From contig NZ_MINO01000009.1 of the NCBI RefSeq assembly GCF_001757355.1, forward strand, positions 1 to 64,000: a DNA stretch of 64,000 nt. The letters are read 5' to 3'. Made by a program: the position numbers and the translations under genes. Shown here in pieces: positions 16,539 to 25,814 of the stretch. This DNA comes from Sphingobium phenoxybenzoativorans. GTDB taxonomy: Bacteria; Pseudomonadota; Alphaproteobacteria; Sphingomonadales; Sphingomonadaceae. The notes under the pieces are model-generated. The model saw only the letters and a program-made list of their open reading frames with translations, did no database searches and was not told where the DNA came from. Every line of letters starts with the position of its first letter. Position 1 is the first letter of the stretch.

Positions 16539-18992
16539 ATGATGAACCTAGCCGAATACCGCAATCGGAATACCCGGCTCGCCGACTTCCTACCCTGGGC
16601 GGCGCTCGCCGGCGACGGCGTCGTCCTCAACAAAGACGGCAGCCTGCAGCGCTCGGCCCGCTTTCGCGGTCCTGACCTCGACAGCGCAGTGCCAGCCGAG
16701 CTCGTCGCCGTCGCTGGCCGGCTGAACAACGCCTTCCGTCGCCTTGGTTCCGGCTGGGCCATATTCGTCGAAGCGCAGCGCCATGGCGCGGTGTCATATC
16801 CGGCAAGCACATTTGCCGACAGCGCTTCGGCGCTTGTCGATGCCGAGCGCAAGGCAGACTTTGAAGAAGCCGGCGCCCATTTCGAATCCAGCTACTTTCT
16901 CACATTCCTTTATCTACCGCCGGCCGAGGATGCCGCCCGTGCCGAGACCTGGCTTTACGAGGGTCGGGACCATGCCGGCGTCGATGCGCGCGAAGTGCTC
17001 CGAAGTTTTGTCGATCGCACCGACCGTATCCTCAACCTGATAGACGCCTTCATGCCGGAGTGCGTATGGCTCGATGACGCCGAAACGCTCACCTACCTGC
17101 ATTCGACGATCTCGACGAAGCGCCATCGCGTCCGCGTGCCCGAAACGCCGATGTACCTCGACGCTTTGCTCGCCGATCAGCCGCTCACCGGCGGGCTGGA
17201 GCCCCGGCTTGGAGATGCGCACGTACGCATCCTCACTATCGTCGGCTTCCCGACCGCGACGACGCCCGGCATCCTCGACGAGCTGAACCGACTTGCCTTT
17301 CCCTATCGCTGGTCGACCCGAGCGATCCTGCTCGACAAGACCGACGCGACCAAGCTGCTGACAAAGATCCGGCGGCAGTGGTTCGCAAAGCGCAAGTCGA
17401 TCGCCGCCATTCTCAAGGAGGTGATGACCAACGAGGCATCGGCGCTCGTTGACACTGACGCAGCCAACAAGGCCGCTGACGCTGATATGGCGCTACAGGA
17501 ACTGGGCGCCGACTATGCCGGCCAAGCCTACGTGACCGCGACCATCACCGTCTGGGACGATGATCCCCGCGTCGCGGCCGAGAAGCTCCGGCTGGTGGAG
17601 AAGGTCATTCAGGGCCGCGACTTCACGGCGATGACTGAGACCATCAATGCTGTCGACGCCTGGCTGGGCTCACTCCCCGGGCATGTCTACGCCAACGTCC
17701 GCCAGCCGCCCATCAGCACATTGAATCTCGCTCACATGATCCCGCTGTCAGCGGTGTGGGCGGGACCGGAACGGGACGAGCACTTCGATGCACCCCCACT
17801 GCTTTACGGCAGAACGGAGGGCTCGACCCCGTTCCGGCTTTCCATCCACGTCGGCGATGTCGGTCATACGCTGATCGTCGGGCCGACCGGCGCCGGTAAA
17901 TCGGTGCTTCTCGCACTCATGGCGCTCCAGTTCCGCCGCTATCAACAATCTCAGGTCTTCGCCTTCGACTTCGGCGGATCGATCCGCGCCGCGGCGCTCG
18001 CCATGCAGGGCGACTGGCATGATCTCGGCGGCGGTTTGACTGAGGGTTCCGAGGAGAGTGTGTCGCTCCAGCCGCTCGCCCGCATCGACGACGTCGCCGA
18101 GCGCGCCTGGGCCTCCGACTGGCTGATCGCGATCCTCTCCCGAGAGAGCGTGCCGGTCACGCCCGAGGTCAAGGAGCATCTGTGGTCGGCGCTTTCGTCG
18201 TTGGCGTCAGCGCCGGTCGCCGAGCGCACGTTGACCGGGCTGTCGGTCCTTCTCCAGTCCAATGACCTGAAACAGGCGCTGCGACCCTACTGCGTCGGCG
18301 GCCCCTATGGCCGGCTGTTGGACGCTGAGGCCGAGCATCTCGGCGAGGCGCATGTCCAGGCTTTCGAGACCGAAGGTCTGATCGGCACCGGTGCAGCGGC
18401 AGCGGTGCTCGCCTATCTCTTCCATCGCATCGAGGACCGCCTCGACGGCCGGCCGACACTCCTGATCGTGGATGAAGGTTGGCTCGCCCTCGACGACGAC
18501 GGCTTCGCCGGACAACTCCGCGAATGGCTGAAGACGCTGCGCAAGAAAAACGCCAGCGTCATCTTCGCCACCCAGTCGCTCTCCGACATCGACGGCTCTG
18601 CGATAGCGCCGGCGATTATCGAGAGCTGCCAAACGCGCATCCTCCTGCCGAACGAGCGCGCGGTCGAGCCGCAGATCACCGCTATTTACCGCCGCTTCGG
18701 TCTCAACGACCGGCAGATCGAAATCCTCGCGCGGGCAACGCCCAAGCGAGACTATTACTGCCAGTCGCGACGGGGCAATCGCCTGTTCGAGCTGGGCCTG
18801 TCGGATGTGGCCCTGGCGCTGTGCGCAGCCTCATCCAAACAGCATCAAGCGATGATCGCCGACGTCCACGCCCGAAGCGGCACCGGGGGATTCCTCGCCG
18901 AGTGGCTGGCGGCCAACCGACTCGACTGGGCTGCCGACCTGATCACCGACCTCACCAACGTCAATCAACAAGACCCGGAGGCACGTCCATGA
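16539..18992 (+). CDS. trbE: TrbE conjugation ATPase
   Basis: An 817-residue VirB4-like ATPase, normal length for TrbE. The N-terminus MMNLAEYRNRNTRLADFLPWAAL is typical. Walker A is VGPTGAGKSVLLALMALQF (about residue 447 onward) and Walker B LLIVDEGWLALDDDGF (about 641). ATQSLSDIDGSAIAPAIIESC is the conserved downstream box. The start at 16539 is preferred over 16524 because GAGGAG precedes it. It energises pilus assembly and substrate transfer. Confidence 0.95.
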   Translation: MMNLAEYRNRNTRLADFLPWAALAGDGVVLNKDGSLQRSARFRGPDLDSAVPAELVAVAGRLNNAFRRLGSGWAIFVEAQRHGAVSYPASTFADSASALVDAERKADFEEAGAHFESSYFLTFLYLPPAEDAARAETWLYEGRDHAGVDAREVLRSFVDRTDRILNLIDAFMPECVWLDDAETLTYLHSTISTKRHRVRVPETPMYLDALLADQPLTGGLEPRLGDAHVRILTIVGFPTATTPGILDELNRLAFPYRWSTRAILLDKTDATKLLTKIRRQWFAKRKSIAAILKEVMTNEASALVDTDAANKAADADMALQELGADYAGQAYVTATITVWDDDPRVAAEKLRLVEKVIQGRDFTAMTETINAVDAWLGSLPGHVYANVRQPPISTLNLAHMIPLSAVWAGPERDEHFDAPPLLYGRTEGSTPFRLSIHVGDVGHTLIVGPTGAGKSVLLALMALQFRRYQQSQVFAFDFGGSIRAAALAMQGDWHDLGGGLTEGSEESVSLQPLARIDDVAERAWASDWLIAILSRESVPVTPEVKEHLWSALSSLASAPVAERTLTGLSVLLQSNDLKQALRPYCVGGPYGRLLDAEAEHLGEAHVQAFETEGLIGTGAAAAVLAYLFHRIEDRLDGRPTLLIVDEGWLALDDDGFAGQLREWLKTLRKKNASVIFATQSLSDIDGSAIAPAIIESCQTRILLPNERAVEPQITAIYRRFGLNDRQIEILARATPKRDYYCQSRRGNRLFELGLSDVALALCAASSKQHQAMIADVHARSGTGGFLAEWLAANRLDWAADLITDLTNVNQQDPEARP

Positions 18993-19759
18993 CACGTCTG
19001 ATTCAAACCCACAGTCGCGCACTGCGCGTGACGGCCGCACTCCTCGCGGTCCCGCTCGCACTTTCACCGGTCCTCAGCACCCCGGCTGCCGCTCAGTGGA
19101 TCGTCTACGACCCAACGAACTATGCCCAGAACGTCCTCACTGCGGCGCGGACCCTCCAGCAGGTGAATCAGCAGATCACTCAGCTTCAGAACGAAGCTCA
19201 GATGCTGATCAATCAGGCGCGCAATCTTGCCAGCCTCCCGCACTCTTCGCTTCAGCAGCTTCAACAGTCGGTTCAGCGGACGCAACAGCTTCTGAGCGAG
19301 GCGCAGGGGATAGCCCTTAACGTCCAACAGATCGACCGAGCATTCCAGACCACCTATGGCAATGCCTCGATGTCCGCCTCGGATCAGGCGCTCGTCACAC
19401 AGGCGCGGGAGCGCTGGCAGAACACTGTCGGTGGTCTGCAGGACGCTATGCGAGTCCAGGCGGGTGTTGTCGGCAACATCGACACCAACCGTACGGAGAT
19501 GTCAGCGCTTATCGGCCAAAGCCAGGGCGCGACGGGGGCGTTGCAGGCGACGCAGGCCGGCAATCAACTGCTCGCACTGCAGGCCCAACAGCTCGCCGAC
19601 CTCACCGCCGTCGTCGCCGCTAACGGGCGCGCTCAGAGCCTATCCGAAGCCGAGCGCGCCGCAGCGGCGGAACAGGGTCGTGAGCAGCGCCGTCGCTTTC
19701 TCACGCCCGGCAGCGGCTACCAGCCGGGCAATGCGCGCATGTTCCCGAACGGCAATTGA
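18989..19759 (+). CDS. trbJ: TrbJ, VirB5-like periplasmic component
   Basis: A 256-residue secreted protein: signal peptide to about residue 36 (TPAAAQ), then IVYDPTNYAQNVLTAARTLQQVNQQITQLQNEAQ, a long Gln-rich coiled-coil typical of TrbJ. The C-terminus (RRRFLTPGSGYQPGN) is family-like. It overlaps trbE by four bases. It should be a minor pilus or adhesion component. Confidence 0.93.
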   Translation: MTRLIQTHSRALRVTAALLAVPLALSPVLSTPAAAQWIVYDPTNYAQNVLTAARTLQQVNQQITQLQNEAQMLINQARNLASLPHSSLQQLQQSVQRTQQLLSEAQGIALNVQQIDRAFQTTYGNASMSASDQALVTQARERWQNTVGGLQDAMRVQAGVVGNIDTNRTEMSALIGQSQGATGALQATQAGNQLLALQAQQLADLTAVVAANGRAQSLSEAERAAAAEQGREQRRRFLTPGSGYQPGNARMFPNGN

Positions 19760-19770
19760 GAGGACCGACC

Positions 19771-20157
19771 GTGGACGGCAAATTGGTCGCTCGGATGGGC
19801 GCCGTGATTTTCGTCGCGGTTGCGGTCACCGCGACCGCGATCGAGATGTCCCGGAAAGAGGAAGTGCCTGAGGCTTGGTCGTCCGGACGAACGCCTCAAG
19901 AAACTGCGGATCCCCTGCGCGACGCGCTCATCCGCTGCCAGGCACTCGGTGAAGAAGGTCCGCGAGACCCCGCCTGCCGCCGGGCCTGGGCCGAGAACCG
20001 ACACCGCTTTCTCGCGCCCGGTTCTCGTCCCGTCGAGCGCTTGCCGGACGTAGCATCACCCATCGGTGACGTCTTCAGCCCTCAACCACGAGGGACAGAC
20101 GCGCAAGATCACGCGCCGACCGCGCCGAGCACGCCACAGATCAACGAAGCGCGATAG
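19771..20157 (+). CDS. trbK: TrbK-like entry-exclusion candidate
   Basis: About 128 residues from GTG 19771 (GAGAGGA upstream). One N-terminal membrane segment (MGAVIFVAVAVTATAIEM) leads into a periplasmic part with DPLRDALIRCQALGEEGPRDPACRRAWAENRHRFL, the Cys-containing block I associate with the alternative TrbK family. Position between trbJ and trbL agrees. An entry-exclusion role is known for RP4 TrbK; here it is inferred. Confidence 0.78.
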   Translation: MDGKLVARMGAVIFVAVAVTATAIEMSRKEEVPEAWSSGRTPQETADPLRDALIRCQALGEEGPRDPACRRAWAENRHRFLAPGSRPVERLPDVASPIGDVFSPQPRGTDAQDHAPTAPSTPQINEAR

Positions 20158-20161
20158 CATC

Positions 20162-21517
20162 ATGGGCAACACCGGCGTCATCGACCACTTCCTCGAGGTC
20201 TTCACTCGCTACATCGACAGCGGGTTCGGCCTGCTTAGCGGAGAGGTCGCCTTCATCGCCACGACCCTGATCGTCATCGACGTGACGCTCGCGGCACTGT
20301 TCTGGAGCTGGGGCGCCGACGACGACATCATGGCGCGGCTGGTGAAGAAAACGCTCTTCGTCGGCGTCTTCGCCTACATCATCGGCAACTGGAACAACCT
20401 CGCACGTATCGTCTTCGAGAGCTTCGCCGGTCTCGGGCTGAAGGCGAGTGGCACCGGATTTTCAACTGCGGACCTCATGCGCCCGGGAAGAGTCGCGCAG
20501 ACCGGCCTAGACGCCGGTCGACCATTGCTCGACTCCATCTCCAGCCTGATGGGCTACTGGTCGTTCTTCGAGAACTTCATCCAGATTGCCTGCATGTTTC
20601 TTGCCTGGGCGCTGGTCCTGCTCGCCTTCTTCATTCTCGCCATCCAGCTGTTCGTCACCCTCATTGAATTCAAGCTGACGACGCTCGCCGGCTTCGTCCT
20701 GATCCCGTTCGGCCTGTTCGGCAAATCCGCGTTTATGGCCGAGCGCGTGCTCGGCAACGTCATCTCCTCCGGCATCAAGGTTCTGGTCCTCGCTGTCATC
20801 ATCGGCATCGGGTCAACGCTCTTCTCAGAGTTCACTTCCGGTTTTGGCGGGCAGAATCCGTCGATCGACGAAGCCATGGCGATCGTGCTGGCCGCGTTGT
20901 CACTTCTCGGCCTCGGCATTTTTGGTCCCGGAATCGCCACCGGGCTCGTTTCTGGCGGCCCGCAGCTCAGTGCAGGCGCGGCGATAGGAACCGGCCTCGC
21001 AGCGGGCGGCGTGGTCGCTCTTGGCGCCGGCGCCGTCGGTGCAGCAGCCTCCGGCGGCGCGGCCTTGGCAGGCGGTGCGGCAGCCGCAGCTCGTGGTGGC
21101 GCCGCCATCGCGGGTGGAGCGTCCACAGCCTACAGCCTTGGCGCAGCCGGACAGTCCGGCGCGGCCGGGGTGGCCTCCGGCCTCGGAGGCGTTGCGCGTG
21201 CAGGCGGCAGCGCGGCTGTCTCACCTCTGCGCCGTGCCGCATCGCGCGCTGCCGACACAATGAGGTCAAGCTTCAACGCAGGCGGCAAAGCGGCGTTCGA
21301 AGCGACAGGCGGAACATCCACCATGGGCTCAATAGGGGGTGATGCCGCCAGCGATGGCGCGGCGCCTGCGAGCGCTGGCGGGCCGCCGGCTTGGGCGCAG
21401 AGAATGCGCCGGTCCCAGCAAATGACTCACGCCGCCCAGGCCACGGCTCATGCCGTCCGCTCTGGCGACGCCCATGGCGGCGGTTCCTCGGTAAATCTGA
21501 CTCAAGGCGACCGCTAA
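20162..21517 (+). CDS. trbL: TrbL, polytopic type IV component
   Basis: A 451-residue VirB6-like inner-membrane protein. It has about six membrane helices between residues 25 and 290 (for example FIATTLIVIDVTLAALFW and FIQIACMFLAWALVLLAFF), followed by a Gly/Ala-rich low-complexity region and a soluble C-terminal tail. Start and length fit the family, and the stop overlaps trbF. Confidence 0.94.
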   Translation: MGNTGVIDHFLEVFTRYIDSGFGLLSGEVAFIATTLIVIDVTLAALFWSWGADDDIMARLVKKTLFVGVFAYIIGNWNNLARIVFESFAGLGLKASGTGFSTADLMRPGRVAQTGLDAGRPLLDSISSLMGYWSFFENFIQIACMFLAWALVLLAFFILAIQLFVTLIEFKLTTLAGFVLIPFGLFGKSAFMAERVLGNVISSGIKVLVLAVIIGIGSTLFSEFTSGFGGQNPSIDEAMAIVLAALSLLGLGIFGPGIATGLVSGGPQLSAGAAIGTGLAAGGVVALGAGAVGAAASGGAALAGGAAAAARGGAAIAGGASTAYSLGAAGQSGAAGVASGLGGVARAGGSAAVSPLRRAASRAADTMRSSFNAGGKAAFEATGGTSTMGSIGGDAASDGAAPASAGGPPAWAQRMRRSQQMTHAAQATAHAVRSGDAHGGGSSVNLTQGDR

Positions 21518-22200
21518 TGTTCAAACGACCATCCACTCACTACGGCAAGGCACCCGAGCCGGAGACGCCGTATCAACGTGCTGCCCAAGTCTGGGACGAT
21601 CGGATCGGGGCCTCCAGGATCCAGGCGAAAAACTGGCGGCTGATGGCTTTCGGCTCGCTGATCCTTACGGCGGGGTTCGCCACCGCCCTCGTCGTGCAAT
21701 CAGCTCGCGGGACCGTCGTGCCGTGGGTCGTGCAGGTCGATCGACTGGGTCAGTCCCAGGCGGTCGCACCCGCCGAGGCCGACTTCCGGCCCACCGATCC
21801 ACAAATCGCCTTTCATCTCGCGCGCTTCATCGAACAGGTTCGCAGCATCCCGGCGGACGCGATCATCGTGCGTCAGAACTGGCTACGGGCGTACGACTTC
21901 ACAACTGATCGCGGCGCCATGGCGCTCAACGACTATGCTCGCTCGAACGACCCGTTCACGCGGGTCGGCCGACAGCAGGTTGCTGTCGATGTCTCAAGCG
22001 TCATCCGCGCCTCGCCCGACAGCTTCCGCGTCGCCTGGGTCGAGCGCCGCTATGAGAACGGCCAGCTCGCCGAGACCACGCGCTGGACCGCGATCCTGAC
22101 GATCGTCGTGCAGGTCCCCCGCAACGCCGATCGGCTGAGGGCAAATCCGCTCGGCATCTATGTCAACGCCATCAATTGGTCACGGGAGCTTGGGCAATGA
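21517..22200 (+). CDS. trbF: TrbF, VirB8-like component
   Basis: A 227-residue bitopic protein: YQRAAQVWDDRIGASRIQAKNW, one membrane segment (about residues 45-65), then a periplasmic VirB8-like domain containing VDRLGQSQAV and the conserved end ANPLGIYVNAINWSRELGQ. It starts on an overlap with trbL (TAATG) and ends overlapping trbG. Confidence 0.95.
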   Translation: MFKRPSTHYGKAPEPETPYQRAAQVWDDRIGASRIQAKNWRLMAFGSLILTAGFATALVVQSARGTVVPWVVQVDRLGQSQAVAPAEADFRPTDPQIAFHLARFIEQVRSIPADAIIVRQNWLRAYDFTTDRGAMALNDYARSNDPFTRVGRQQVAVDVSSVIRASPDSFRVAWVERRYENGQLAETTRWTAILTIVVQVPRNADRLRANPLGIYVNAINWSRELGQ

Positions 22201-23246
22201 AGCCGTCTTTCCGTAAAGCCGGAAACCCGGCTTCACACGCACTTGTAATCCCGGCTCTCCGCCGAGCCGCAATCCCGATGGTCCTGCTGGCGACAACTGC
22301 GCTCGCGGGCTGCGCCACCACGAACCCACCGCCCGAGATCTCCTACGACAACGCGGCTCCCGCCGTGCAGACCGTCGATCCGCCAGCGCCCGTCACCGTG
22401 GTCGAACTGCCGCGGCCGCTGCCGCTACCCGGCCAGTTGCAGCGTGTGCCGGAGACGCGACGCGCGCCCGAGCCCGCCAACCCAACGGCGCGCGTCAACC
22501 AGGCTAATGAGGCGGCCCGCGTCCAGCCGGTGCGCGACGGCTTCATCAACTCCATGCAGGTCTATCCCTGGACGCAAGGCGCGCTCTATCAGGTATATAC
22601 CGCTGTCGGTCAGATCACCGACATCGCGCTTCAGCCCGGCGAACAGCTCGTCGGCGCAGGCCCTGTTGCGGCCGGGGACACGGTGCGCTGGATCATCGGC
22701 GACACCGAGAGCGGATCGGGCGCGACGCGCCAGATCCACATCCTCGTGAAGCCCACACGGGCCGACCTGATGACGAACCTGGTCATCAACACCAACATGC
22801 GCACCTATCACATGGAGTTGCGGTCGACAGAGCGAACCTACATGGCTTCAGTGTCCTGGCAGTATCCGCAGGATCAACTCATCGCGCTGCGCCGGCAGAA
22901 TGCCGACGCGCAGGCCGCTCAACCGGTTGCGAGCGGTGTCGATCTCGCGAACGTCAATTTCCGCTATGCCATCGAGGGTGACCGCGCTCCTTGGCGCCCA
23001 CTGCGCGCCTTCGACGACGGTCGCCAGGTCTTCATCGAGTTTCCGCGAGGCATTGGTCAGGGCGAGATGCCGCCGCTCTTCGTCGTCGGGCCCGAGGGCA
23101 ACACCTCAGAACTGGTGAACTACCGCGTTCGCGGCCACCACATGATCGTCGATCGACTCTTCGCGGCGGCGGAACTGCGGTTCGGTTCCGGTCGCGAGCA
23201 GAAGCGCGTCAGGATCGTCCGAACAGACGGGAGGCCCACCTCGTGA
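22197..23246 (+). CDS. trbG: TrbG, VirB9-like outer-membrane lipoprotein
   Basis: A 349-residue protein with a lipoprotein signal (TALAGC, acylated Cys near residue 39), a Pro-rich linker, then a VirB9/CagX domain: YPWTQGALYQVYTAVGQITDIALQPGEQL and YRVRGHHMIVDRLFAAAELRFG. It overlaps trbF and trbI by four bases. It forms the outer-membrane core with TrbI. Confidence 0.95.
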   Translation: MKPSFRKAGNPASHALVIPALRRAAIPMVLLATTALAGCATTNPPPEISYDNAAPAVQTVDPPAPVTVVELPRPLPLPGQLQRVPETRRAPEPANPTARVNQANEAARVQPVRDGFINSMQVYPWTQGALYQVYTAVGQITDIALQPGEQLVGAGPVAAGDTVRWIIGDTESGSGATRQIHILVKPTRADLMTNLVINTNMRTYHMELRSTERTYMASVSWQYPQDQLIALRRQNADAQAAQPVASGVDLANVNFRYAIEGDRAPWRPLRAFDDGRQVFIEFPRGIGQGEMPPLFVVGPEGNTSELVNYRVRGHHMIVDRLFAAAELRFGSGREQKRVRIVRTDGRPTS

Positions 23247-24463
23247 GCGCGAACTCGCCCACAAATGAGGAAGTGCCAGACGATGATGCACAGCCCCTGA
23301 CCGGCGAGCCGGTCGGGCCAGCGCCGATGCGTCTGCGCGCCGAACCGCCCCGCGTCACTCGACTATCGCGCAAGGTCCTCGCCGGCCTTGGTCTTGTCGC
23401 CAGCGTCGGCCTTGGTGGTGCACTGCTCTACGCGCTCCAGACGCGCGACGCCGGTCGGCCCAACGACGAACTCTATTCGACCGAGAATCGCTCGACGGCT
23501 GAGGGCTTGGCCGGCCTGCCGCGAGATTACAGTGGCGTGCCCCAACTCGGTCCGCCCCTTCCCGGTGACCTCGGCCGACCGATCCTCAGCACCCAGGATC
23601 GCGGACAGCCGGTGCCCGCTCCCGTTATCGCCACACCCAACCCCGGTATCAGCGCGGAAGAGCAGCGCCGCCTTCAGGAGATCGAGACCGCGCGGACCAG
23701 CCGCCTCTTCTCCGGATCGGACAGCCGGGGCGCTCCCGCTGCAGCGGGAGCTGCCCCAGCACTCCCGCACGCTCCGGATTTGGCGAGCCTCGGCCTCGCA
23801 CCTCCGCCGGCCACACCCTCCGCGCAGGAGCGTCAGAACGCTTTCCTGAACGCAGCGACCGATCGACGGACGGTGTCGCCCGATCGCGTCGTTGCTCCAG
23901 CGTCGCCAAATGTACTTCAGGCCGGCGCAGTTATCGCGGCAGCTCTTATAACCGGCATCCGATCCGACCTCCCGGGCCAGATCACCGCTCAGGTGACCGA
24001 AAACATCTACGACAGCCCGACAGGGCGCATTCTGCTCGTGCCACAAGGCACGCGCATTATCGGCCAGTACGATAACAATGTGCAATTCGGTCAAAGCCGC
24101 GTCCTGCTAGTCTGGAATCGACTGATCTTCCCAAATGGCCGTTCGATAGTGCTCGAGCGCCAGCCCGGCGCAGACGTCGAAGGCTATGCCGGCCTGCAGG
24201 ATGGCGTCGATTACCACTGGTGGGATCTTGCCAAGGCCGCCGGTCTGTCGACTCTTCTCGGAGTCGGCGCCGAGCTCGCCGCCGACAATGACGACCGTCT
24301 CATCCAGGCGATCCGGAATGGCGGTCAAGACACGATCAACGATGCCGGTCAGCAGATCGTCAGACGGCAGCTCAACGTGGCTCCAACATTGACGATCCGG
24401 CCGGGATTTCCTGTCCGTGTCGTCGTGACCCGTGATCTCGTTCTCGAACCTTATGGGGGCTGA
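23243..24463 (+). CDS. trbI: TrbI, VirB10-like scaffold
   Basis: A 406-residue protein starting with GTG overlapping the trbG stop. One membrane segment (about residues 48-68) is followed by a Pro-rich periplasmic stretch and the VirB10 beta-barrel domain: VLQAGAVIAAALITGIRSDLPG, TENIYDSPTGRILLVPQGTRIIG and VVTRDLVLEPY. It spans from inner to outer membrane in the transfer channel. Confidence 0.95.
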   Translation: MSANSPTNEEVPDDDAQPLTGEPVGPAPMRLRAEPPRVTRLSRKVLAGLGLVASVGLGGALLYALQTRDAGRPNDELYSTENRSTAEGLAGLPRDYSGVPQLGPPLPGDLGRPILSTQDRGQPVPAPVIATPNPGISAEEQRRLQEIETARTSRLFSGSDSRGAPAAAGAAPALPHAPDLASLGLAPPPATPSAQERQNAFLNAATDRRTVSPDRVVAPASPNVLQAGAVIAAALITGIRSDLPGQITAQVTENIYDSPTGRILLVPQGTRIIGQYDNNVQFGQSRVLLVWNRLIFPNGRSIVLERQPGADVEGYAGLQDGVDYHWWDLAKAAGLSTLLGVGAELAADNDDRLIQAIRNGGQDTINDAGQQIVRRQLNVAPTLTIRPGFPVRVVVTRDLVLEPYGG

Positions 24464-24702
24464 TGATGTCGAAGCTCAAGCTAGGTCCCATCGCCGACGA
24501 GAAGCCGATCAAGGTTCAGGTGGAGCTGCCGGCGGCTCTCCACCAAGACCTTTCCGACTACGCGGATTTGTTAGGGCGCGAACAAGGTATGCCTGCTGTC
24601 GAGCCCGCGCGGTTGATCGTACCGATGTTGCAGCGGTTCATCGCAACCGATCGAGGGTTCTCGAAGGCTAGGCGTACGAAGACCCAGAACGCCTCCGATT
24701 AG
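24463..24702 (+). CDS. DUF2274 family protein
   Basis: A 79-residue protein of the DUF2274 family, which usually closes the trb operon of alphaproteobacterial ICEs: KLKLGPIADEKPIKVQVELPA, then LHQDLSDYADLL and VEPARLIVPMLQRFIATDRGF. It looks like a small ribbon-helix-helix protein. Two ATG codons are possible (24463 or 24466). Its end overlaps that of the convergent LysR gene. Confidence 0.9.
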   Translation: MMSKLKLGPIADEKPIKVQVELPAALHQDLSDYADLLGREQGMPAVEPARLIVPMLQRFIATDRGFSKARRTKTQNASD

Positions 24703-25610
24703 CTGGCGCTGCTCCGCGTGAAGGCTGGCAGGACATCGAAGCACTTCAGCAGCAGCGGCAGAGCCGGATTGTCGTTATCGCTCGACGAAATCATAGCCGC
24801 CGTCGGCGCCCGCGCGGGTGTGAGCGGAACCAATGCAATATCAGGCCGATGCACGACGCTCGTTATCGTCAGCCCGAAGCCTTGCTCGACCATGGTCAGA
24901 AGTGTTTCCCTGCTGACCTGCTGGATAGACAGTTGGATCGCCTCTTCGGCAGCGCCCAGCATCCGCCGGAGAATAGCTGCGAGTTCGCGCCCGGCACCAT
25001 CGGAGCGGACAAGAAAGACTTCGTCGCAAACGTCCTCCCAGGCGAGCCGCGGTCGCGACGCGAGTTGGTGTATGGGTGATAGGGCAACGAAGAGGTCGGG
25101 TTCGCACAACCGTCGAATCTGAAACGGAGGGCCCTTCGTTGCGGCCAGGCTGATCGCCGCGTCTAGCAGCCCGCGCTCCACGCCGAGGGTGTTCTGCTCT
25201 GACGTGCCTTCTTCGAGCTTCACCTCGATCGTCGGGTGTCGCTGTCTAAAGGTCGCCAAGAGGTCGATTATGGGACATGCCGGAAACGCCTCGAGCATCC
25301 CGAACCTGACTAGTCCAGTCGTAAGTTTACGGACCGATCGCATCTCAGTGGCGGCCTCGCGAAGATACCTCGCCCCGACCGCAGCTTGCTGCAGAAATCG
25401 CTCTCCTTCCGGCGTCAATCCAGCGCCCGATCGCGTGCGCTTGAACAGGGAAACGCCAAGCTGCCGTTCGAGCATCTGAACGCGGCGGCTGACCGTTGAT
25501 TGCGATATCGAAAGGCGATCCGCCGCCCTGCGGAAACTACCCGCTTCGGCGACATGGATAGCATACTTAAGGTATCGAAGATCGAGCGTCAGATCAGGCA
25601 TGACGCGCAT
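24699..25610 (-). CDS. LysR-family regulator at the end of the trb operon
   Basis: A 303-residue LysR-type regulator. The N-terminal helix-turn-helix is LRYLKYAIHVAEAGSFRRAADRLSISQSTVSRRVQMLERQLG, and the effector domain follows. The start at 25610 is favoured over upstream codons, which extend into poorly coding sequence; 25601 is also possible. A LysR gene convergent with DUF2274 is a common feature of this ICE family. Palindromic MarR-type sites lie 140-190 bases upstream, shared with a divergent MarR gene. The effector is unknown. Confidence 0.85.
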   Translation of the reverse strand: MRVMPDLTLDLRYLKYAIHVAEAGSFRRAADRLSISQSTVSRRVQMLERQLGVSLFKRTRSGAGLTPEGERFLQQAAVGARYLREAATEMRSVRKLTTGLVRFGMLEAFPACPIIDLLATFRQRHPTIEVKLEEGTSEQNTLGVERGLLDAAISLAATKGPPFQIRRLCEPDLFVALSPIHQLASRPRLAWEDVCDEVFLVRSDGAGRELAAILRRMLGAAEEAIQLSIQQVSRETLLTMVEQGFGLTITSVVHRPDIALVPLTPARAPTAAMISSSDNDNPALPLLLKCFDVLPAFTRSSAS

Positions 25611-25748
25611 TCCCGGTTCCCGGCTTCCGTTCGCACGAGCAGCGCGCGATGCTCCAAAGCCTTTGCTGGAGGCCCCGCTTTTCGATCTCAGATGGGGAAT
25701 CCAAGCCGAGCCCATCAGTGAGCATGACCATCTCCGAATCCGTGATAG

Positions 25749-25769
25749 ATGTATGCGCCGGTCATACAT
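25749..25769. promoter_or_regulatory. operator-like palindrome, site 1a
   Basis: ATGTATG and CATACAT form a perfect seven-base inverted repeat with a seven-base spacer. The core TATGCG-CCG-GTCATA is a degenerate member of the TATGCG-N3-CGCATA family. It lies between a LysR gene (-) and a MarR gene (+). Confidence 0.6.
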
Positions 25770-25787
25770 ATTCGAGCGCTTGATGTC

Positions 25788-25802
25788 TATGCGTGACGCA
25801 TA
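25788..25802. promoter_or_regulatory. operator palindrome TATGCG-TGA-CGCATA, site 1b
   Basis: A perfect six-base inverted repeat ending 12 bases before the ATG of the MarR gene at 25815. It would cover that gene's promoter or leader, as expected for an autorepressor. Confidence 0.75.
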
Positions 25803-25814
25803 TATTCTTTCCGG